Origin: Pseudopyrenochaeta lycopersici
Lineage: Eukaryota > Ascomycota > Dothideomycetes > Pleosporales > Pseudopyrenochaetaceae
Reading direction: 5' to 3'
Assembly: GCA_003313425.1 (NCBI GenBank)
Contig: NHZP01000111.1
Span: 1-64,000, forward strand
DNA length: 64,000 bases
Positions 63,770 through 64,000 of the stretch are shown one piece after another. Below the pieces are notes generated by a model, which did not search any database, was not told where the DNA came from, and saw only the letters and a program-made list of their open reading frames with translations. Both the position numbers and the translations under genes were made by a program. Position 1 is the stretch's first letter. Each line of letters starts with the position of its first letter.

Positions 63770-63934
63770 TGTCAGATTGTCAAATACAAGGAAAGAGCGA
63801 TAAATAGTAGGACCGATAACTATTGCGATCTACGGAACCTCCGGAAGCAGAGGAGCTATAAAAAAAGAACAGACAGAACAACAATAAATCAAGAATCAAT
63901 TTTTCTGACCAACACATTCATTAAAATTCTGACA
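63770..63934 (+). mobile_element. Solo LTR with TSD gttct
   Basis: 165 bp, starts TGTCAGATTG and ends TTCTGACA, flanked by gttct at 63765-63769 and 63935-63939. Its last ~30 bases (AATCAATTTTTCTGACC...CATTAAAATTCTGACA) resemble the 3' end of the Copia LTR at 14131 (CAATTCTGATCC...CATTAAATTCTGACA), so it is a relative of that family. Confidence 0.87.
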
Positions 63935-64000
63935 GTTCTAGTGTGCTGAGAGCTGAGTGGTGCAGAGCACAGTGGTCAATTTAAGGTTGGTCTTCCTGGA

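Overview
The window looks like a transposon-rich, gene-poor stretch of a filamentous ascomycete chromosome, probably a Dothideomycete such as the Pleosporales. That placement is an inference, not proven. The support is short GT-AG introns of about 47-115 nt, HET-domain and NACHT/NB-ARC-TPR incompatibility genes, Pth11-like rhodopsin-domain proteins, a Reg1-type PP1 regulator, pogo/Fot, Copia and MULE elements, and AT-rich tracts with stop-riddled relics typical of repeat-induced point mutation (RIP).

Layout. 0-4.4 kb: a solo LTR, a small cysteine-rich secreted protein gene with a frame break, a truncated LTR and a broken HET gene. 4.5-7.3 kb: an intact pogo element with perfect 43-bp TIRs, tail-to-tail with an older pogo relic. 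7.3-12.7 kb: on the minus strand, an N-terminally truncated HET-NB-ARC-TPR gene and directly upstream of it a HET-ankyrin gene with near-identical repeats. 12.8-20.2 kb: a pogo N-terminal relic, a 250-bp segment duplicated (inverted) at 36 kb, and RIP-like DNA holding a pristine Copia element (identical 175-bp LTRs, 5-bp TSD, gag and pol in one frame split by a single UGA) and a second solo LTR with TSD. 21-37.6 kb: host genes in various states of decay: a chromate transporter with one frame break, a GH3 beta-glucosidase with one in-frame stop, two Pth11-like genes, and a 5'-truncated membrane protein. 37.6-40.7 kb: an alpha/beta-hydrolase pseudogene split by a stop-riddled pogo-like element. 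41.3-45.3 kb: a large ankyrin-HET gene with 18 perfect copies of an 18-bp minisatellite in frame. 46.9-49 kb: shuffled fragments of PP1-regulator-like and TPR genes. 49.2-52.3 kb: a complete Mutator-like element with 141-bp TIRs and a 10-bp TSD, next to an F-box/ankyrin pseudogene. 53.5-55.4 kb: an intact Reg1-type gene, probably the only core housekeeping gene here. 56.4-64 kb: a TA-flanked MITE, pogo relics, a multi-pass membrane protein, a second F-box/ankyrin gene, two small protein genes and a third solo LTR.

The best-supported biological themes are self/non-self recognition genes (HET, NB-ARC-TPR, ANK-HET, F-box-ANK) with fast-evolving repeat tracts, embedded in active and dead transposons. 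The most unusual single observation is the Copia gag-pol junction, UGA followed by CUAG, the classic strong stop-codon readthrough context. Several otherwise intact genes are broken by a single 1-nt indel, sometimes in a homopolymer. This could mean recent pseudogenisation or assembly indel error, and the sequence alone does not settle it.
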